DNA from: Carboxylicivirga mesophila
GTDB taxonomy: Bacteria; Bacteroidota; Bacteroidia; Bacteroidales; Marinilabiliaceae
Reading direction: 5' to 3'
NCBI RefSeq assembly: GCF_018271975.1
Contig: NZ_JAGUCN010000023.1
Span: 1 to 64,000, forward strand
DNA: 64,000 bases
Below the pieces are notes generated by a model, which was given only the letters and a program-made list of their open reading frames with translations, was not told where the DNA came from and ran no database searches. The translations under genes and the position numbers were made by a program. Shown here piece after piece: positions 19,024 through 29,548 of this stretch (positions within the stretch are counted from its first letter, which is position 1; every line of letters starts with the position of its first letter).

Positions 19024-19097
19024 GGTCTGGTAGTTCAGCTGGTTAGAATGCCGGCCTGTCACGCCGGAGGTCGCGGGTTCGAGTCCCGTCCAGACCG
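19024..19097 (+). tRNA. tRNA-Asp (GTC), copy 2
   Basis: Identical over 74 nt to copy 1. The flanks also match: both copies 1 and 2 are preceded by AAACT and followed by GCTTGTTT, so the repeat unit is slightly longer than the gene. Confidence 0.97.
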
Positions 19098-19119
19098 CTT
19101 GTTTTAAACTTCATCTATT

Positions 19120-19193
19120 GGTCTGGTAGTTCAGCTGGTTAGAATGCCGGCCTGTCACGCCGGAGGTCGCGGGTTCGAGTCCCGTCCAGACCG
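19120..19193 (+). tRNA. tRNA-Asp (GTC), copy 3
   Basis: Identical over 74 nt to the first two copies but with different flanks. It follows copy 2 after 22 nt and is followed at once by the cluster's terminator. Confidence 0.97.
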
Positions 19194-19195
19194 CA

Positions 19196-19231
19196 CAAAA
19201 GCTCATCTTCTCAGATGGGCTTTTGTTGTTT
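19196..19231 (+). terminator. Terminator of the tRNA cluster
   Basis: CAAAAGCTCATCT (19196-19208) pairs with AGATGGGCTTTTG (19213-19225), with one mismatch around a TCTC loop, then TTGTTTTT. Confidence 0.8.
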
Positions 19232-19392
19232 TTATACCCTGGCTTTCATCTTTAAATTTATTTCATCAAAGGATATTAGATCTTTATCCTGCCATAAGCT
19301 GGTGTTCGTGTAAACGTAGGGGTGTAACAGCAACATACACCATAGAAAACCGTACAAAATCGTCAATAGATTAAATTAATTCCCGACGATAC

Positions 19393-22300
19393 ATGAGAAT
19401 TCGTAAAACAGTACTTTTAATAGTTTATCTTTTGCCATTTATAACCTTTGCTCAGGAAGGAACAAAGCAATTTATGCCCAACTCAACCGATAGACTTTGG
19501 TTAGAGATTTATCGGGCCGATGATAAGTACTTTGCTACACAGAGCGCTACCGATAAAGAGCGTTTGTATGTATATCTGAATGCTGGCGAAAAGATGCACT
19601 TTGGCATGCATATGGCTAACTATTCAGAAGGAAATGCATCCCGTACTTCAGTACGCGTTCTGGATGAGAGCGGCAATGTTGTATTTTCCGAAAGACGCTT
19701 CCCCTCATCAGGTGCAGGTTATATTTCGAGTTACACAGAAGCAGTGGCAGGCCCCGAAGGTGTTATTTTAAATGGAGCAACCATTTCTGATGGGGATGGA
19801 TACACACCATACATTTATGAGGCCCAATCTACCGGTAATCATTACATCGAGTTTGAAACATGGCGTTGGGATTATAATGCAGGCAGTAATAATCAACTAA
19901 GACGACGACGTTTTGCGCTTGAGTTTTTTGATGTAACTGTAACGGATGCTACTAATAATGTGATTACAAATCCAGGTCAGCCCAATGTGTCTGCTGGCAG
20001 GCTTTGGTCTAAAGGCTGGGCATTTACAACAACCAGCTATACCGACTATCCGGTGAAGGCAGATTTTTTTGTTTTTACTGCCGATGAGTTTGTGAATAAG
20101 GTGCAGTACGAAATGAAGCCTTATTCATTCAATTTTGTAGCAAACTCATATGGGGTTTCTCTTGATGTGAATGATAATGTCATAGAAAAGGCTCAAAGTC
20201 AGGATGGCGATCTTACCAATACAAGTGATATTTCTGAGTATCGTATTTTCTTAAACGATCCTGATCGTGAGGTTTGGCAAAATACGGCATTACCGCCACC
20301 CGCTGTAAAAGTATGGTTTGATGACAATCTGATATACGATTATGACTATAATCGTCAACCTCAGGAATTAGCCCTGGAGCCAAGTGCTATTACTTTGGAA
20401 AAAAATAATGTGTCTTGTCCGTTTGAGAGTATTACCATGTTTAAGATAGAGACTAACATTGACGGTTTCGCCACTGTACTGCTCGATTTAGATGGTAATG
20501 GATACTCTACTGCAGGAAATGATAAGGCATTGCAATTGGAGCTCAAAATTGGCACTAATTATGTGCTCTGGGACTTTACCAACGATAATGGGTCAGAGGT
20601 GGCTGATGGCTCTTATACGGCCACAGCAACCTTTTTAGGACGCGGACCAGCTCACTTTCCTTTATACGATGTGGAGTCGTTAAGTGGTATATCAACCTAT
20701 TCCATTCGTCCGTTTAATAAACTGGGGCCAACTCTTTACTGGGATGATACACAAATTAGCTCATGGGGCGATCCTACCGGAAACGGCAGTATGGATGAAA
20801 CGCTGCAAAAGCAGTTAACCATTAACAATCATATTCCGCGCGTATGGATTTATGATTCAAACAATACCGCTTATAATGGTAATGGAACTACCATGAATTC
20901 ATGGTTTAATGCCATCGACCTGGGAATGCCTTTAATCAATTTCGATGTCACCACCGGAACCACTAAATGCGTTAATGGTGAGGCGCCTGTGTTAGGAGAC
21001 ATCCATTTAGTTGCCGGTATTGATGAGGTCATTAGCTTTAACCTGACTGATTTTACCGATAAGTATTATGATCCTAATGATTTAGAACTGACAGAAATAC
21101 AAATACTGACACTGCCGGCAAATGGTATTCTAAGACTATCTGGCGTTCCAATTACTGCAGGACAGGTAATTTTAGCCAGCCAGATAAGTAATATTACTTA
21201 TACGCCACCAAGCGGGTTTGGAGGTAAGTACACTTTTGAGTTTACAGCCTCTAACGGTACAAACTATGCACTACAATCAAGTATTGTTAACCTGGTGAGT
21301 AATTCGGCACCAAGTATAAATGCCATTAGTGATCAAACTATTTGTACGAACGAAGGATTATTGAGTTTTCCAATTGTCATTGGAGATGCTGAAACCCCTG
21401 CTGATGACCTGACGGTGATTGCTTATTCTCATGACCAAAATGCAGTTGAGAATAGTGGAATCAGTTTGTCAGGGACTGGTGCCAGCCGTCAGCTGAATGT
21501 GGTGCCTATTCCTGATCAATCAGGATATGCTATTATCTATGTCTTGGTGGATGATGGCTATTCACAAAGTATTGAGGAATTTGCCTTGCACATTGGCCCT
21601 TCGGTATTATTCACGGGTGATGTTTCTGTTTGTGTGGGAGGTACCTTGTCGCTAACTGCCGAGGAAGTTGGTGCCAGCTATATATGGAAGAAGGGTGAAA
21701 CCGTATTAAGCACCGCGCAAAACCTGACGGTTAGTAACCTCACATTAGCCGATGCAGGCACTTATTCATTGTCGGTTGCAAAGTCCGGTTGCTCAATCAC
21801 CAAGCAGTTTGAGGTATCCATTGCGCCAATTGTCTCTTTTACCGGAGATGTGGCTCTTTGTGTTGGTGAAGACTTATCACTAAGTGCCGATGAAACAGTG
21901 GCCACCACTTATACCTGGAAGCGGGGAACATCGGTAATTGGCAGCTCAAAAGTATTGGCAAAGACGGATGTAAGGTTGGCTGATAATGGCTCTGATTATA
22001 CATTGGAAGTAACAAAAGAAGGATGCTCCAACGCCTCTGCACCATTTACTATTTCTGTGGTTAATGTTCTTGACAACAGCCTGATTGTGCAGGGCTCACA
22101 GGTTGTTGAGAATGTTGCAGGAACTGTTACCATCCAATCGGCAGAGCAGGATGTGGTCTATACAGTCTACAACTCAAGCAATACGCCAGTGGCCTCCGGA
22201 ACAGGTAGTGATGCTGATTTGACGCTGAATGTATCAGAGACCTTTTTAACTGTAGGCAATAATACATTCACCATCAGTGGAGATAACGGCAATTGTACAG

Positions 22301-25300
22301 TTGATTTGGTGAACAATGCAAGCATCACAGTAAATGGATTACCAACTGTATCGTCACAAGTGGTGAGTACCGACGAAGATATCCCTTATGCAGGTAATTT
22401 GCTTACTGGTACTACTGATGATGATGGCGGTAACCTTTCTGCTGAAACAACACCCGTTACGCCTCCGGTAAACGGTTCAGTAACAATTTTGGCCAATGGT
22501 AATTATACGTATACGCCCAACCCGAATTTTAATGGGGCAGATAGTTTTACCTTCCGCATATGCGATGATCAAACGCCTAATGCTTGTGTGACAGCTGATG
22601 TGAGTATCACCGTTAATGCTGTTAATGATGCGCCTGTTCTATCTGATGTAAGTATTAATGCCACCGAAGATGTTGACTATATCTTTACAGCAACGGATTT
22701 TACCGCCGCCTACACCGATGAAGAAGGTGAATCAATGGTAAAAATTCAAATTACCGGCTTACCCAATGCAGCAGCAGGTGAATTGCAATTGACTGGCAAT
22801 CCTGTTATACTTAACCAGGAAATTGATTTGGCGGATATTAGCAGTTTAAAATTTGTGCCGGTAGCTAACTGGAATGGTGCAACATCTTTCCAGTGGAACG
22901 CCAGCGATGGAGCAGCTTATGCAACAACCGGTGCCGCTGTAAATTTAAGTGTTGCAGCCCAGGATGATATCCCTTCGATTATAAATGGTACAGCTACTGT
23001 TTCGGAAGATGCGGCTAATAATACCATTTTTTTTGATATAAATGATCAGCTGACCGGGACGGATAATGATGTGGATGGTGAAAAGATTAGTTACTCCATC
23101 TTATCGGGCAATACATCTAATGCTTTTAAAGTGGATGCCGGTACCGGTGAAGTAGCAGTTAATACTAGCTCTGCTATTGATTATGAAAGTCTGACAAGCT
23201 ATAGTCTGGTTATCAGAGCCAGCGATGTTAATGGCGGATTTGACGACCTTGTATTGACCATTAATGTGCAAAATTCAGACAGTGATGTGGTGCTCACCGT
23301 AGCTAATACATCGTTAACCGAAGGAGATGCTGGCAGTAGCAATATGGTGTTTACTGTGACAGCATCAGAGAATGTGGCTGCTAACCTTTCATTTGATTTT
23401 GCCATTGCAGAGGCAACAGCTAGCTACCCCGAGGACTACAGTACTGAGTCGGGTTCGGCAATGATTGCACTTGGTAGCAATACAACCACTTTTAGCGTGC
23501 CAGTTGTTGGCGATGCTGTTGTTGAGCCAGATGAAACGTTCACGGTTACCCTCAATAACTTATCAGTGGGCTCTGTGGCCTCATCTGCCACGGGAACCAT
23601 CATTGATAATGACAATGCTAGCTTATCCATCGCTAATGCTTCTGCTTCGGAAGGCGACGGGCAAATTGCTTTTGATGTAACGCTCAATGGGGCTGTTCAG
23701 GGAGGGGTAACCGTTGGCTATAACCTTACCGACCAGACGGCTAACAGTGGAAGTGATTACAATGGAGCGAGCGGAACAGTGGTGTTATCGGGTGTTGATG
23801 GACAAACACTGCAAGTAGTTGTTCCGCTTAGCGATGATAATGTGGTTGAACCAATCGAAACATTTACAGTTGCCTTGAACACAGCCAATACGGCCATTGA
23901 TGCTTCAGATACAGCTATCGGTTCGATTACAGATAATGATGGACAGGCAACCCTAACTATAGTCAATCAGACAGTAGATGAAAATGGCTCAGCGGTATTT
24001 ACCATAGCCGTTGACAAAGCAGTGCAGGGCGGTTTTACAGTGAACTACAATGCCACAGATGGCTCAGCTATTGAGGGAACTGACTTCACGGTTACAGGCT
24101 CAAGTCTGACTTTTGCAGGTACAGAAGCGGAAGCTCATGATTTTAATGTCACAGGTATTGATGATGCCATTGTGGAAGGCTCAGAAACATTTATCATCAA
24201 TCTATCAACAGCCAATCCATTAATAAATAGTGATGATACGGCCACCGGTACTGTTATCGACAATGATGTGGCAGTGGTGACAGTGGGCGACGTAACAGTA
24301 ACAGAAGGAGGCGACGCTAACTTTACAGTCACACTAAATAAGGCAGTAGCCGGAGGAATGGTTATTACCTATGATTTAACAGATAATACGGCCGAAAAAG
24401 GGGTGGATTATCTCGAACCAGCCGACAGAACACTCACATTTGCGGGTGCTGCAGGTGAATCACATAACTTTACAGTCACCACTCAGAATGATAATGTGGT
24501 GGAGCAAAGTGAAGAGTTTACAGTAAGCTTATCGTCGAGTAATCCTTTGGTGGGTGCCGATGATGTGGCAACAGCTACCATAACAGATAATGATGGAACG
24601 GCAGCAGTGACAGTTAGCAATGTGACCGTTGCTGAAGGCGACAACGCACAATTCACGCTGACACTTGATAAGGCTGTACAAGGAGGTGTGGCCATCAACT
24701 ATTCGACAAATAATGGCACCGCCATAGCTGGAGAGGATTACACCGCAGCCAGTGGTTCCGTGGTTTTTGCCGGAACCGCAGGTGAATCGAAAACCATAAC
24801 TATTGCTACCTTAGAAGATGCAGTAGTGGAAGAAGATGAGGACTTTACGCTCACATTCTCCGAGGCACACGCATTGGTTGATGTAACAGGTAGTGCAACG
24901 GCCACCATCACCAACGATGATGGCCAGGCGACCATCAGTATTGCCAATGCTTCGTTTAATGAAAATGGCACAGGAACCTTTGCTTTAGTGGCTGATAAGG
25001 CAGTGCAAGGCGGCTATTCGGTAAACTATAGTTTCGAAGATGGCAGTGCCGTGGCAGGTCTTGATTTTGATGATGAGGTAACACCGGTTAGTTTTGCAGG
25101 AACGCCCAATGAATCAAAAGAAATCAGTGTGGCTGGTATCGACGACGCATTACTGGAAGGCCCCGAAACATTTGCCATCAGATTATCATCGTCAAACGCC
25201 TTGGTAGTCGCTAATGGTGCAGCGCAGGGAACTATTAACGACAATGATGCAGCAGCTATCACCATTGATGATGTGACTATCAACGAGCATGAGATCGCTA

Positions 25301-28300
25301 CTTTTACCATAAAACTTGATAATGCGGTGCAGGGTGGCTTCACAGTCGATTATGCCTTTAGCCATGGTTCGGCCACCGTAGGAGATGATTTTACTACCAC
25401 ATCATTGCCCCTGGCCTTTGCTGGAAATATTGGTGAAACACATTCCTTTGATGTGGATATTAACGATGATAATATTGTTGAAAGCAGCGAAAACTTCACC
25501 GTAACTATCACCAGTTCAAATGCACTGGTTGATGATTCGGATACGGCTACCGGTAATATACTTGATAATGACGGACCAGCCAATGTGACGGTCGCTAACG
25601 TAATTGTCGCTGAAGGAGAACGTGCCGAAGTGGTGTTGTTGCTTGACAAGGCTGTTCAGGGTGGTTTTACAGTGGATTGTTCAACGGCTGATGGCACAGC
25701 TACTGCCGAATCTGACTACGAGACATCAGCCGAGGCGATAGTATTTGTCGGAACGCTAAACGAAACGCAGTCATTCTTTATTGATGGCCTGACGGATGTG
25801 GTGGTGGAAGAAACTGAAAATTTCACCGTTACCTTCTCAACACTATCAGCACTGGTAAATGTTCAGGCTTCATCGCTAGTGAATATTACTGATGATGATG
25901 GACAGGCCAAGGTGACTGTGGAGAATATTACCATGAATGAAAATGGTTCCGGCACATTTACTTTAACAGCAGATAAAGCCGTGCAGGGAGGTTACGCGCT
26001 AAGCTATTCATTTATTGACGGCACGGCCAGTGGCGGTGTTGACTATAACAATGCCGGTGGTAATATTGTATTTGCAGGTACCGAGGGTGAAACAAAAGAT
26101 GTGATAGTAGCCTCTATTAATGATGATATTGTAGAAGTGTCGGAGATATTTACTATACAGCTAAGTACGCTGAATGCCCTGGTGGATGCCAGTGATAATG
26201 CTACTGCTACCATTGTGGATGAAGATAATGCAACATTGGTCATTGATGATGCACAAGTGACAGAAGATGGAACTTTGAGTTTTACCGTTACTTTATCGCA
26301 GGCAGTGGATGGCGGTACCTCAGTGACATGCAATTTTATTGATATGAGTGCCACCGGCGGTTCAGATTATGATAATGAACCACAAGAATTGGTGTTTGCC
26401 GGCACAGAAGGAGAGACTAAGACTTTTAACGTTACGCTGACTGATGATCAGATGGTGGAAACGGATGAGATCTTCAGGCTACAATTATCCAGCTCCAATG
26501 CTTTGGTTGATGCCAGTCAAACAGCTATTGGTACTATCCTTAATAATGATGGTGTGGCCACGGTAACCATTGCCGACGTTGCTATTAGTGAAGCCGATAA
26601 AGCCCAGGTTAAACTGGTGGTTGATAAAGCTGTTCAGGGAGGGTTTAATATTTCTTATGCTACAGCTAACGGTACTGCAATGTCTGTTTCTGATTATACC
26701 TCGGTAGTTGATGTGCTTACTTTTGATGGAACTGTCAATCAGGAACGAATCATTGAAATTAATACTATCGATGATGCAGTGGTGGAGAATGCAGAGAATT
26801 ACGTTGTTAATTACACATCCAATAGTGGTTTAGTGACAGTGCCAGCGTTTAATACTATTACTATTGCCGATAATGATGGTACAGCTACTCTCGCAGTAAG
26901 CAGTGTGTCAGTTACCGAAGGTGGTTCGCAATTGGTTACATTGGCAGTGGATAAGGCTGTTCAGGGCGGATTTGAAGTTAGCTATCAGTTTGTAGATAAC
27001 GAAACATCGGGTGTGAGTGATTATGAAGCAGCAGGCGATCCGCTTGTCTTTAACGGCACACCAGGTGAATCAGTCACCTTTGAGGTGAGTGCTTTAAACG
27101 ATGATTTGGTTGAAGGGAATGAAACGTTTAATATCGTTTATACGCCATCAGTTGCAGCAGTTCAGGCACCGGATGCATCACTTATAACCATTATTGATGA
27201 GGATAGTGCCAACCTGACGATTGAAGATGTGACGGCTAATGAAGATGAGACTATGACCTTCACCGTATCATTGAACCGTGAGGTGGCAGGCGGTTTAGTT
27301 GTGGATTACACACTAACACCGCAATCGGCCACCGCAGGTGATGATTACACCAATATACTTGATGGTCAGCTGACGTTTATCGGTGGGGCCAACGAAACAC
27401 AATCATTCACGGTTGATTTGAATGATGATAATGTAGTGGAAGGCAGCGAGACATTTATAGTGTCACTATCCAGCCAAAATGCCTTGGTGGGTGATGATGA
27501 TTCAGCTATAGGAACAATTGTTGATAATGACGGAACAGCCACTGTAACAGTTGCTGATATCACTGTCAATGAGTCGCAGCAAGCTATATTTACTTTAGAA
27601 GCTGATAAGGCCGTTCAGGGAGGTTTCAGCATTGCTTATCAAACAACACCGGGTACAGCGTCCAATGATGACTTTGTACCTGCATCAGGTGATATAGCGT
27701 TTGCAGGCACTCTTCTCGAATCACAAATTATTACCATTAATCTGGAGGATGATGACGTGGTGGAAGCCGACGAGCAATTTGCTTTAGCCCTAAATACAGC
27801 CAGTAGCCTGGTAAATGTAGTGGCTTCAGTAAATGCTAAAATTAATGATAATGATGGTGTTGTAAGCCTTTCAGTAGAGGATATTTCGTTTGAAGAGAAT
27901 GCAACAGGTCAGTTTGTTGTCAAGGCAGATAAAGCCATTGAAGGTGGTTTTGAGCTGAACTATTCGTTTTTGGATGTGTCGGCAACAGGTGGAGTTGATT
28001 ACGATAATACGCCAAACACCATTTACTTTGCCGGAAATGCAGGGGAGGAGCAGGTAATTACGGTAGCAGGTATCGATGATAATGATGTGGAAGCTGATGA
28101 AACCTTTACGCTCCAACTGACATCTTCTAATGCGCTGGTTGATGCCACTATATTGGCTACTGCTACGATTACTGATAATGAAATACCCAATAAAGTGCCT
28201 GTAGCTAATGCTGATAATTTCTCAACAGATGAGGATGTCGCTTTACAAAGTATGGATGTGTTGGCTAATGATGCGAACCTGGAAGATGGAAATATTATGG

Positions 28301-29529
28301 TGTCAGTTGTGGCACAACCAACCAATGCTTTGGTGAGCGTTAATCCTGATAATACCCTAAAGCTGGTTCCGGGCAATAACTATTTTGGCGATGTATCATT
28401 TGAATACCAGGTGTGTGACGGCGATGGCGATTGTGCATCGGCTAGTGTGACGGTGACTATTCTTCCGGTGAATGATGTCCCAACGTTATTATCCGATGTG
28501 GCGACTGTTAACCAGGATGAAGTGCTGGATGGAGCCAATCTGTTAAGTAACGATACGGATCCGGAAAACGATGAATTGACCATCAATACAACACCGGTTG
28601 TTGATGTAACCAATGGTACCTTGGTAATTAATACCGATGGAACCTATACGTATACACCTGTTCAGGGCTTCTTTGGTGAGGATGGCTTTACATACGAGGC
28701 CTGCGATAATGGTAGTCCGGCTTTGTGCTCAAGTGCCAGTGTTCAAATCATTGTTGCAGAAAAGAAGGTGGTTAATGAAGCTCCAACCGCTGTTGATGAT
28801 GTGTTTGAAACAGGGCGTAACCAAGTATTGGAAGGATTTTCTGTTTTGGATAACGATACAGATAAAGAAGGAAATACGCTGTATGTAACTACAGTGCCAC
28901 TGGTAAGACCTGGCAATGGAACAGTAACTATGGAGGTGGATGGAACATTCGTTTACACGCCTGATGCCGACTTCATAGGTATAGACTCATTTACCTACCA
29001 GGTATGCGACGATGGTAGTCCGAGCGAATGTGCTACAGCTACAGTAACGATCTCAGTGGTGATAAAAGATAGTGATGAAGATCTGATTCCGGACGATATT
29101 GAAGGTGATGATGACCCGGATAATGACGGGGTGCCTAACTATCTGGATGATGACTCGGATGGCGATGGTTACAGTGACAAGGAAGAAGGTATTGGCGATT
29201 GCGACAATGATGAGGTGCCTGACTATCTGGATACCGATTTGTGTTATGATGAGTATCCGCTATCCAAAGGCTTTTCACCCAATGGTGATGGCATTAATGA
29301 CATGTATGAAATACCATGGTTAGGTCAGTTTACAGAGGTGAGCATAGAGGTATTCAACCGCTGGGGAAATGTAGTCTATACAGCCGATAGGTATTTGAAT
29401 GATTGGGATGGCACATCCAATGCAGGTTTCTCTATTGGTGATGAGTTGCCTGTTGGTACCTACTTCTACATCATTAATGTTAAGGACACCAAGCAAGTGT
29501 TGAAAGGGTATATCTATTTAAATCGATAA
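19393..29529 (+). CDS. Giant Calx-beta repeat surface protein with T9SS type B sorting domain
   Basis: A 3378-residue secreted protein. A signal peptide (cleavage near TFAQ) leads into a unique beta-rich region (to about 540), cadherin-like and Ig-like domains (about 540-1295, including two tandem Ig-like units beginning FTGDV) and 15 tandem Calx-beta repeats (about 1297-2929, near 109 residues each). The repeats share DKAVQGGF, an acidic VVExxExF calcium-type motif and a closing DNDG. Three cadherin-like or tandem-Ig units with DGTYTYTP motifs follow, then an Asp-rich thrombospondin-3-like calcium stretch (about 3230-3290) and a CHU_C gliding-motility-type C-terminus (FSPNGDGINDMYE, VFNRWGNVVY, LPVGTYFYII). 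The last domain marks type IX export and cell-surface attachment. A calcium-stiffened adhesin is the likely role. The next gene is its PorP/SprF partner. Confidence 0.93.
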   Translation: MRIRKTVLLIVYLLPFITFAQEGTKQFMPNSTDRLWLEIYRADDKYFATQSATDKERLYVYLNAGEKMHFGMHMANYSEGNASRTSVRVLDESGNVVFSERRFPSSGAGYISSYTEAVAGPEGVILNGATISDGDGYTPYIYEAQSTGNHYIEFETWRWDYNAGSNNQLRRRRFALEFFDVTVTDATNNVITNPGQPNVSAGRLWSKGWAFTTTSYTDYPVKADFFVFTADEFVNKVQYEMKPYSFNFVANSYGVSLDVNDNVIEKAQSQDGDLTNTSDISEYRIFLNDPDREVWQNTALPPPAVKVWFDDNLIYDYDYNRQPQELALEPSAITLEKNNVSCPFESITMFKIETNIDGFATVLLDLDGNGYSTAGNDKALQLELKIGTNYVLWDFTNDNGSEVADGSYTATATFLGRGPAHFPLYDVESLSGISTYSIRPFNKLGPTLYWDDTQISSWGDPTGNGSMDETLQKQLTINNHIPRVWIYDSNNTAYNGNGTTMNSWFNAIDLGMPLINFDVTTGTTKCVNGEAPVLGDIHLVAGIDEVISFNLTDFTDKYYDPNDLELTEIQILTLPANGILRLSGVPITAGQVILASQISNITYTPPSGFGGKYTFEFTASNGTNYALQSSIVNLVSNSAPSINAISDQTICTNEGLLSFPIVIGDAETPADDLTVIAYSHDQNAVENSGISLSGTGASRQLNVVPIPDQSGYAIIYVLVDDGYSQSIEEFALHIGPSVLFTGDVSVCVGGTLSLTAEEVGASYIWKKGETVLSTAQNLTVSNLTLADAGTYSLSVAKSGCSITKQFEVSIAPIVSFTGDVALCVGEDLSLSADETVATTYTWKRGTSVIGSSKVLAKTDVRLADNGSDYTLEVTKEGCSNASAPFTISVVNVLDNSLIVQGSQVVENVAGTVTIQSAEQDVVYTVYNSSNTPVASGTGSDADLTLNVSETFLTVGNNTFTISGDNGNCTVDLVNNASITVNGLPTVSSQVVSTDEDIPYAGNLLTGTTDDDGGNLSAETTPVTPPVNGSVTILANGNYTYTPNPNFNGADSFTFRICDDQTPNACVTADVSITVNAVNDAPVLSDVSINATEDVDYIFTATDFTAAYTDEEGESMVKIQITGLPNAAAGELQLTGNPVILNQEIDLADISSLKFVPVANWNGATSFQWNASDGAAYATTGAAVNLSVAAQDDIPSIINGTATVSEDAANNTIFFDINDQLTGTDNDVDGEKISYSILSGNTSNAFKVDAGTGEVAVNTSSAIDYESLTSYSLVIRASDVNGGFDDLVLTINVQNSDSDVVLTVANTSLTEGDAGSSNMVFTVTASENVAANLSFDFAIAEATASYPEDYSTESGSAMIALGSNTTTFSVPVVGDAVVEPDETFTVTLNNLSVGSVASSATGTIIDNDNASLSIANASASEGDGQIAFDVTLNGAVQGGVTVGYNLTDQTANSGSDYNGASGTVVLSGVDGQTLQVVVPLSDDNVVEPIETFTVALNTANTAIDASDTAIGSITDNDGQATLTIVNQTVDENGSAVFTIAVDKAVQGGFTVNYNATDGSAIEGTDFTVTGSSLTFAGTEAEAHDFNVTGIDDAIVEGSETFIINLSTANPLINSDDTATGTVIDNDVAVVTVGDVTVTEGGDANFTVTLNKAVAGGMVITYDLTDNTAEKGVDYLEPADRTLTFAGAAGESHNFTVTTQNDNVVEQSEEFTVSLSSSNPLVGADDVATATITDNDGTAAVTVSNVTVAEGDNAQFTLTLDKAVQGGVAINYSTNNGTAIAGEDYTAASGSVVFAGTAGESKTITIATLEDAVVEEDEDFTLTFSEAHALVDVTGSATATITNDDGQATISIANASFNENGTGTFALVADKAVQGGYSVNYSFEDGSAVAGLDFDDEVTPVSFAGTPNESKEISVAGIDDALLEGPETFAIRLSSSNALVVANGAAQGTINDNDAAAITIDDVTINEHEIATFTIKLDNAVQGGFTVDYAFSHGSATVGDDFTTTSLPLAFAGNIGETHSFDVDINDDNIVESSENFTVTITSSNALVDDSDTATGNILDNDGPANVTVANVIVAEGERAEVVLLLDKAVQGGFTVDCSTADGTATAESDYETSAEAIVFVGTLNETQSFFIDGLTDVVVEETENFTVTFSTLSALVNVQASSLVNITDDDGQAKVTVENITMNENGSGTFTLTADKAVQGGYALSYSFIDGTASGGVDYNNAGGNIVFAGTEGETKDVIVASINDDIVEVSEIFTIQLSTLNALVDASDNATATIVDEDNATLVIDDAQVTEDGTLSFTVTLSQAVDGGTSVTCNFIDMSATGGSDYDNEPQELVFAGTEGETKTFNVTLTDDQMVETDEIFRLQLSSSNALVDASQTAIGTILNNDGVATVTIADVAISEADKAQVKLVVDKAVQGGFNISYATANGTAMSVSDYTSVVDVLTFDGTVNQERIIEINTIDDAVVENAENYVVNYTSNSGLVTVPAFNTITIADNDGTATLAVSSVSVTEGGSQLVTLAVDKAVQGGFEVSYQFVDNETSGVSDYEAAGDPLVFNGTPGESVTFEVSALNDDLVEGNETFNIVYTPSVAAVQAPDASLITIIDEDSANLTIEDVTANEDETMTFTVSLNREVAGGLVVDYTLTPQSATAGDDYTNILDGQLTFIGGANETQSFTVDLNDDNVVEGSETFIVSLSSQNALVGDDDSAIGTIVDNDGTATVTVADITVNESQQAIFTLEADKAVQGGFSIAYQTTPGTASNDDFVPASGDIAFAGTLLESQIITINLEDDDVVEADEQFALALNTASSLVNVVASVNAKINDNDGVVSLSVEDISFEENATGQFVVKADKAIEGGFELNYSFLDVSATGGVDYDNTPNTIYFAGNAGEEQVITVAGIDDNDVEADETFTLQLTSSNALVDATILATATITDNEIPNKVPVANADNFSTDEDVALQSMDVLANDANLEDGNIMVSVVAQPTNALVSVNPDNTLKLVPGNNYFGDVSFEYQVCDGDGDCASASVTVTILPVNDVPTLLSDVATVNQDEVLDGANLLSNDTDPENDELTINTTPVVDVTNGTLVINTDGTYTYTPVQGFFGEDGFTYEACDNGSPALCSSASVQIIVAEKKVVNEAPTAVDDVFETGRNQVLEGFSVLDNDTDKEGNTLYVTTVPLVRPGNGTVTMEVDGTFVYTPDADFIGIDSFTYQVCDDGSPSECATATVTISVVIKDSDEDLIPDDIEGDDDPDNDGVPNYLDDDSDGDGYSDKEEGIGDCDNDEVPDYLDTDLCYDEYPLSKGFSPNGDGINDMYEIPWLGQFTEVSIEVFNRWGNVVYTADRYLNDWDGTSNAGFSIGDELPVGTYFYIINVKDTKQVLKGYIYLNR
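23281..28180 (+). repeat. Fifteen tandem Calx-beta coding repeats
   Basis: The giant surface gene carries 15 in-frame units of about 327 nt (roughly 109 codons). Protein identity is partial, but short DNA stretches recur, especially GATAAGGCTGTTCAGGG-type sequence encoding DKAVQGG and GATAATGATGG-type sequence at unit ends. Such stretches could promote copy-number change by recombination. Unit boundaries are set by eye at each DND/DED motif. Confidence 0.85.
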
Positions 29530-29548
29530 CTGATAATACAATACAGAA

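Noticed and set aside
18914-19193. Tandem near-identical units resembling a CRISPR array
   Set aside because: The units are 74-nt tRNA-Asp cloverleaves with anticodon GTC, not short repeats with unique spacers.
19144-19374. 76-codon frame beginning inside the third tRNA-Asp gene
   Set aside because: It overlaps the tRNA and its terminator and has no protein-like features.
23199-28613. Many minus-strand frames of 65-117 codons across the Calx-beta repeats
   Set aside because: They recur at matching positions in each repeat, as expected for antisense shadows of repetitive coding DNA.
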